Assembly (NCBI GenBank): GCA_005116945.1
Contig: SWDH01000038.1
Location: forward strand, 105,578 to 165,713
DNA: 60,136 nucleotides
Reading direction: 5' to 3'
Origin: Nitrospira sp.
GTDB taxonomy: Bacteria; Nitrospirota; Nitrospiria; Nitrospirales; Nitrospiraceae
The notes under the pieces were generated by a model, which saw only the letters and a program-made list of their open reading frames with translations, made no database searches and was not told the DNA's origin. A program made the position numbers and the translations under genes. Shown here in pieces: positions 59,722 through 60,136 of this stretch. Every line of letters starts with the position of its first letter. Position 1 is the stretch's first letter.

Positions 59722-60136
59722 TTGACTCACCTGTACCGTGTCGTCATCAGCCTTGCGTTCATAACCTTGCTCGATGCTCACTCGTTCGCCGTTGCTGAAC
59801 CTTCCGCACCAAAATCCAGCGACACACGGGGTCTTCGCCTACTGGAAGAGATTCAAACCGTCATCACAGATTTGGCCGAATCGGCGAAGCCCTCCGTCGT
59901 CAATCTCACTCCCCTCCCTGGACCAAGGCGAGGGCGTGAACCGTCGTCGCAAGAACGGGCCCCCAATGCCTCAGGATCTGGGTCCGGCGTAATCATCGAT
60001 CCTGACGGACACATCGTGACGAACAACCACGTCATCGGCGATGCCACGGAGATCGAGGTTCGTTTCTCTGATAAGTCAAAGTTGATTGCACAAGTGGTCG
60101 GGAAGGATCTGGATACAGACTTAGCCGTTCTCAAGG
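59722..60136 (+). CDS. HtrA/DegP-type trypsin-like serine protease, N-terminal part (partial)
   Basis: The frame from TTG 59722 to the window's right edge gives 138 residues: a signal peptide (V-V-I-S-L-A-F-I-T-L-L, cut near residue 24), then S-V-V-N-L-T, then the protease start G-S-G-S-G-V-I-I-D-P-D-G-H-I-V-T-N-N-H-V-I (catalytic His in N-N-H-V), and D-T-D-L-A-V-L-K (catalytic Asp). It is therefore a periplasmic Deg-type protease; the catalytic Ser and PDZ domains lie beyond the window. There is no ATG in this part of the frame; a nine-G run serves as ribosome binding site. Confidence 0.85.
   Translation, partial: MTHLYRVVISLAFITLLDAHSFAVAEPSAPKSSDTRGLRLLEEIQTVITDLAESAKPSVVNLTPLPGPRRGREPSSQERAPNASGSGSGVIIDPDGHIVTNNHVIGDATEIEVRFSDKSKLIAQVVGKDLDTDLAVLK

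Overview
The window looks like a piece of a Nitrospirota chromosome, most likely Nitrospira-like. I infer this from moderate-to-high GC, the mix of housekeeping genes, and a ~122-bp palindromic intergenic repeat of a kind I associate with Nitrospira genomes. No rRNA or tRNA was seen, so taxonomy is an inference. Both edges cut genes: the 3' end of purF (left) and the 5' end of an HtrA/DegP-type protease (right).

Region 1 (588-9155) is the most interesting part, a ribosomal-peptide (RiPP) locus. It has two PqqD-like leader-binding genes, each ending in the ribosome binding site of a tiny precursor gene. There are three precursors of 42-45 residues with a lasso-type leader (Y9, P12, L14, H17, E18, L20, R21-D22-I23-T24 at identical positions). 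The locus also has a transglutaminase-like B2 leader peptidase, an HPr-kinase-like kinase, a nucleotidyltransferase, an ABC exporter and two overlapping ATP-grasp genes. No asparagine-synthetase-type lasso cyclase is present, and two of the three cores lack Asp/Glu at ring positions 7-9 but share a C-x7-C pair. Each precursor is followed by a strong hairpin. A decayed third PqqD copy lies before precursor 3.

Region 2 (9261-41241) is mostly ordinary chromosome. It holds a sterol-desaturase-family protein, a coupled six-gene run (TlpA-like redoxin to methyltransferase), recG, a GppA/Ppx phosphatase, a DUF2971 protein, a formylglycine-generating-enzyme-like lipo/periplasmic protein, redoxin and aldo-keto reductase. 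It continues with thiE/bioD (convergent, overlapping), an SDR, putA, a delta-9-type desaturase, an Mrp ATPase, lipA and pgm. Three copies of the palindromic repeat sit between genes at 30355, 31254 and 36369.

Region 3 (41957-58933) is a type I secretion locus. A 1620-residue RTX repeat protein is followed, about 7 kb later, by its probable exporter operon (HlyB-like ABC, HlyD-like adaptor, TolC-like channel). Between them is a decaying accessory stretch: a membrane protein paralogous to the one at 27941, three copies of a small unknown gene family (one intact, two broken), an IS30 transposase remnant, a staphylococcal-nuclease pseudogene, a glycosyltransferase, and a small gene with a textbook promoter so close to its ATG that the mRNA should be leaderless. 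The window closes with a TrkA-C-domain protein and the partial protease.
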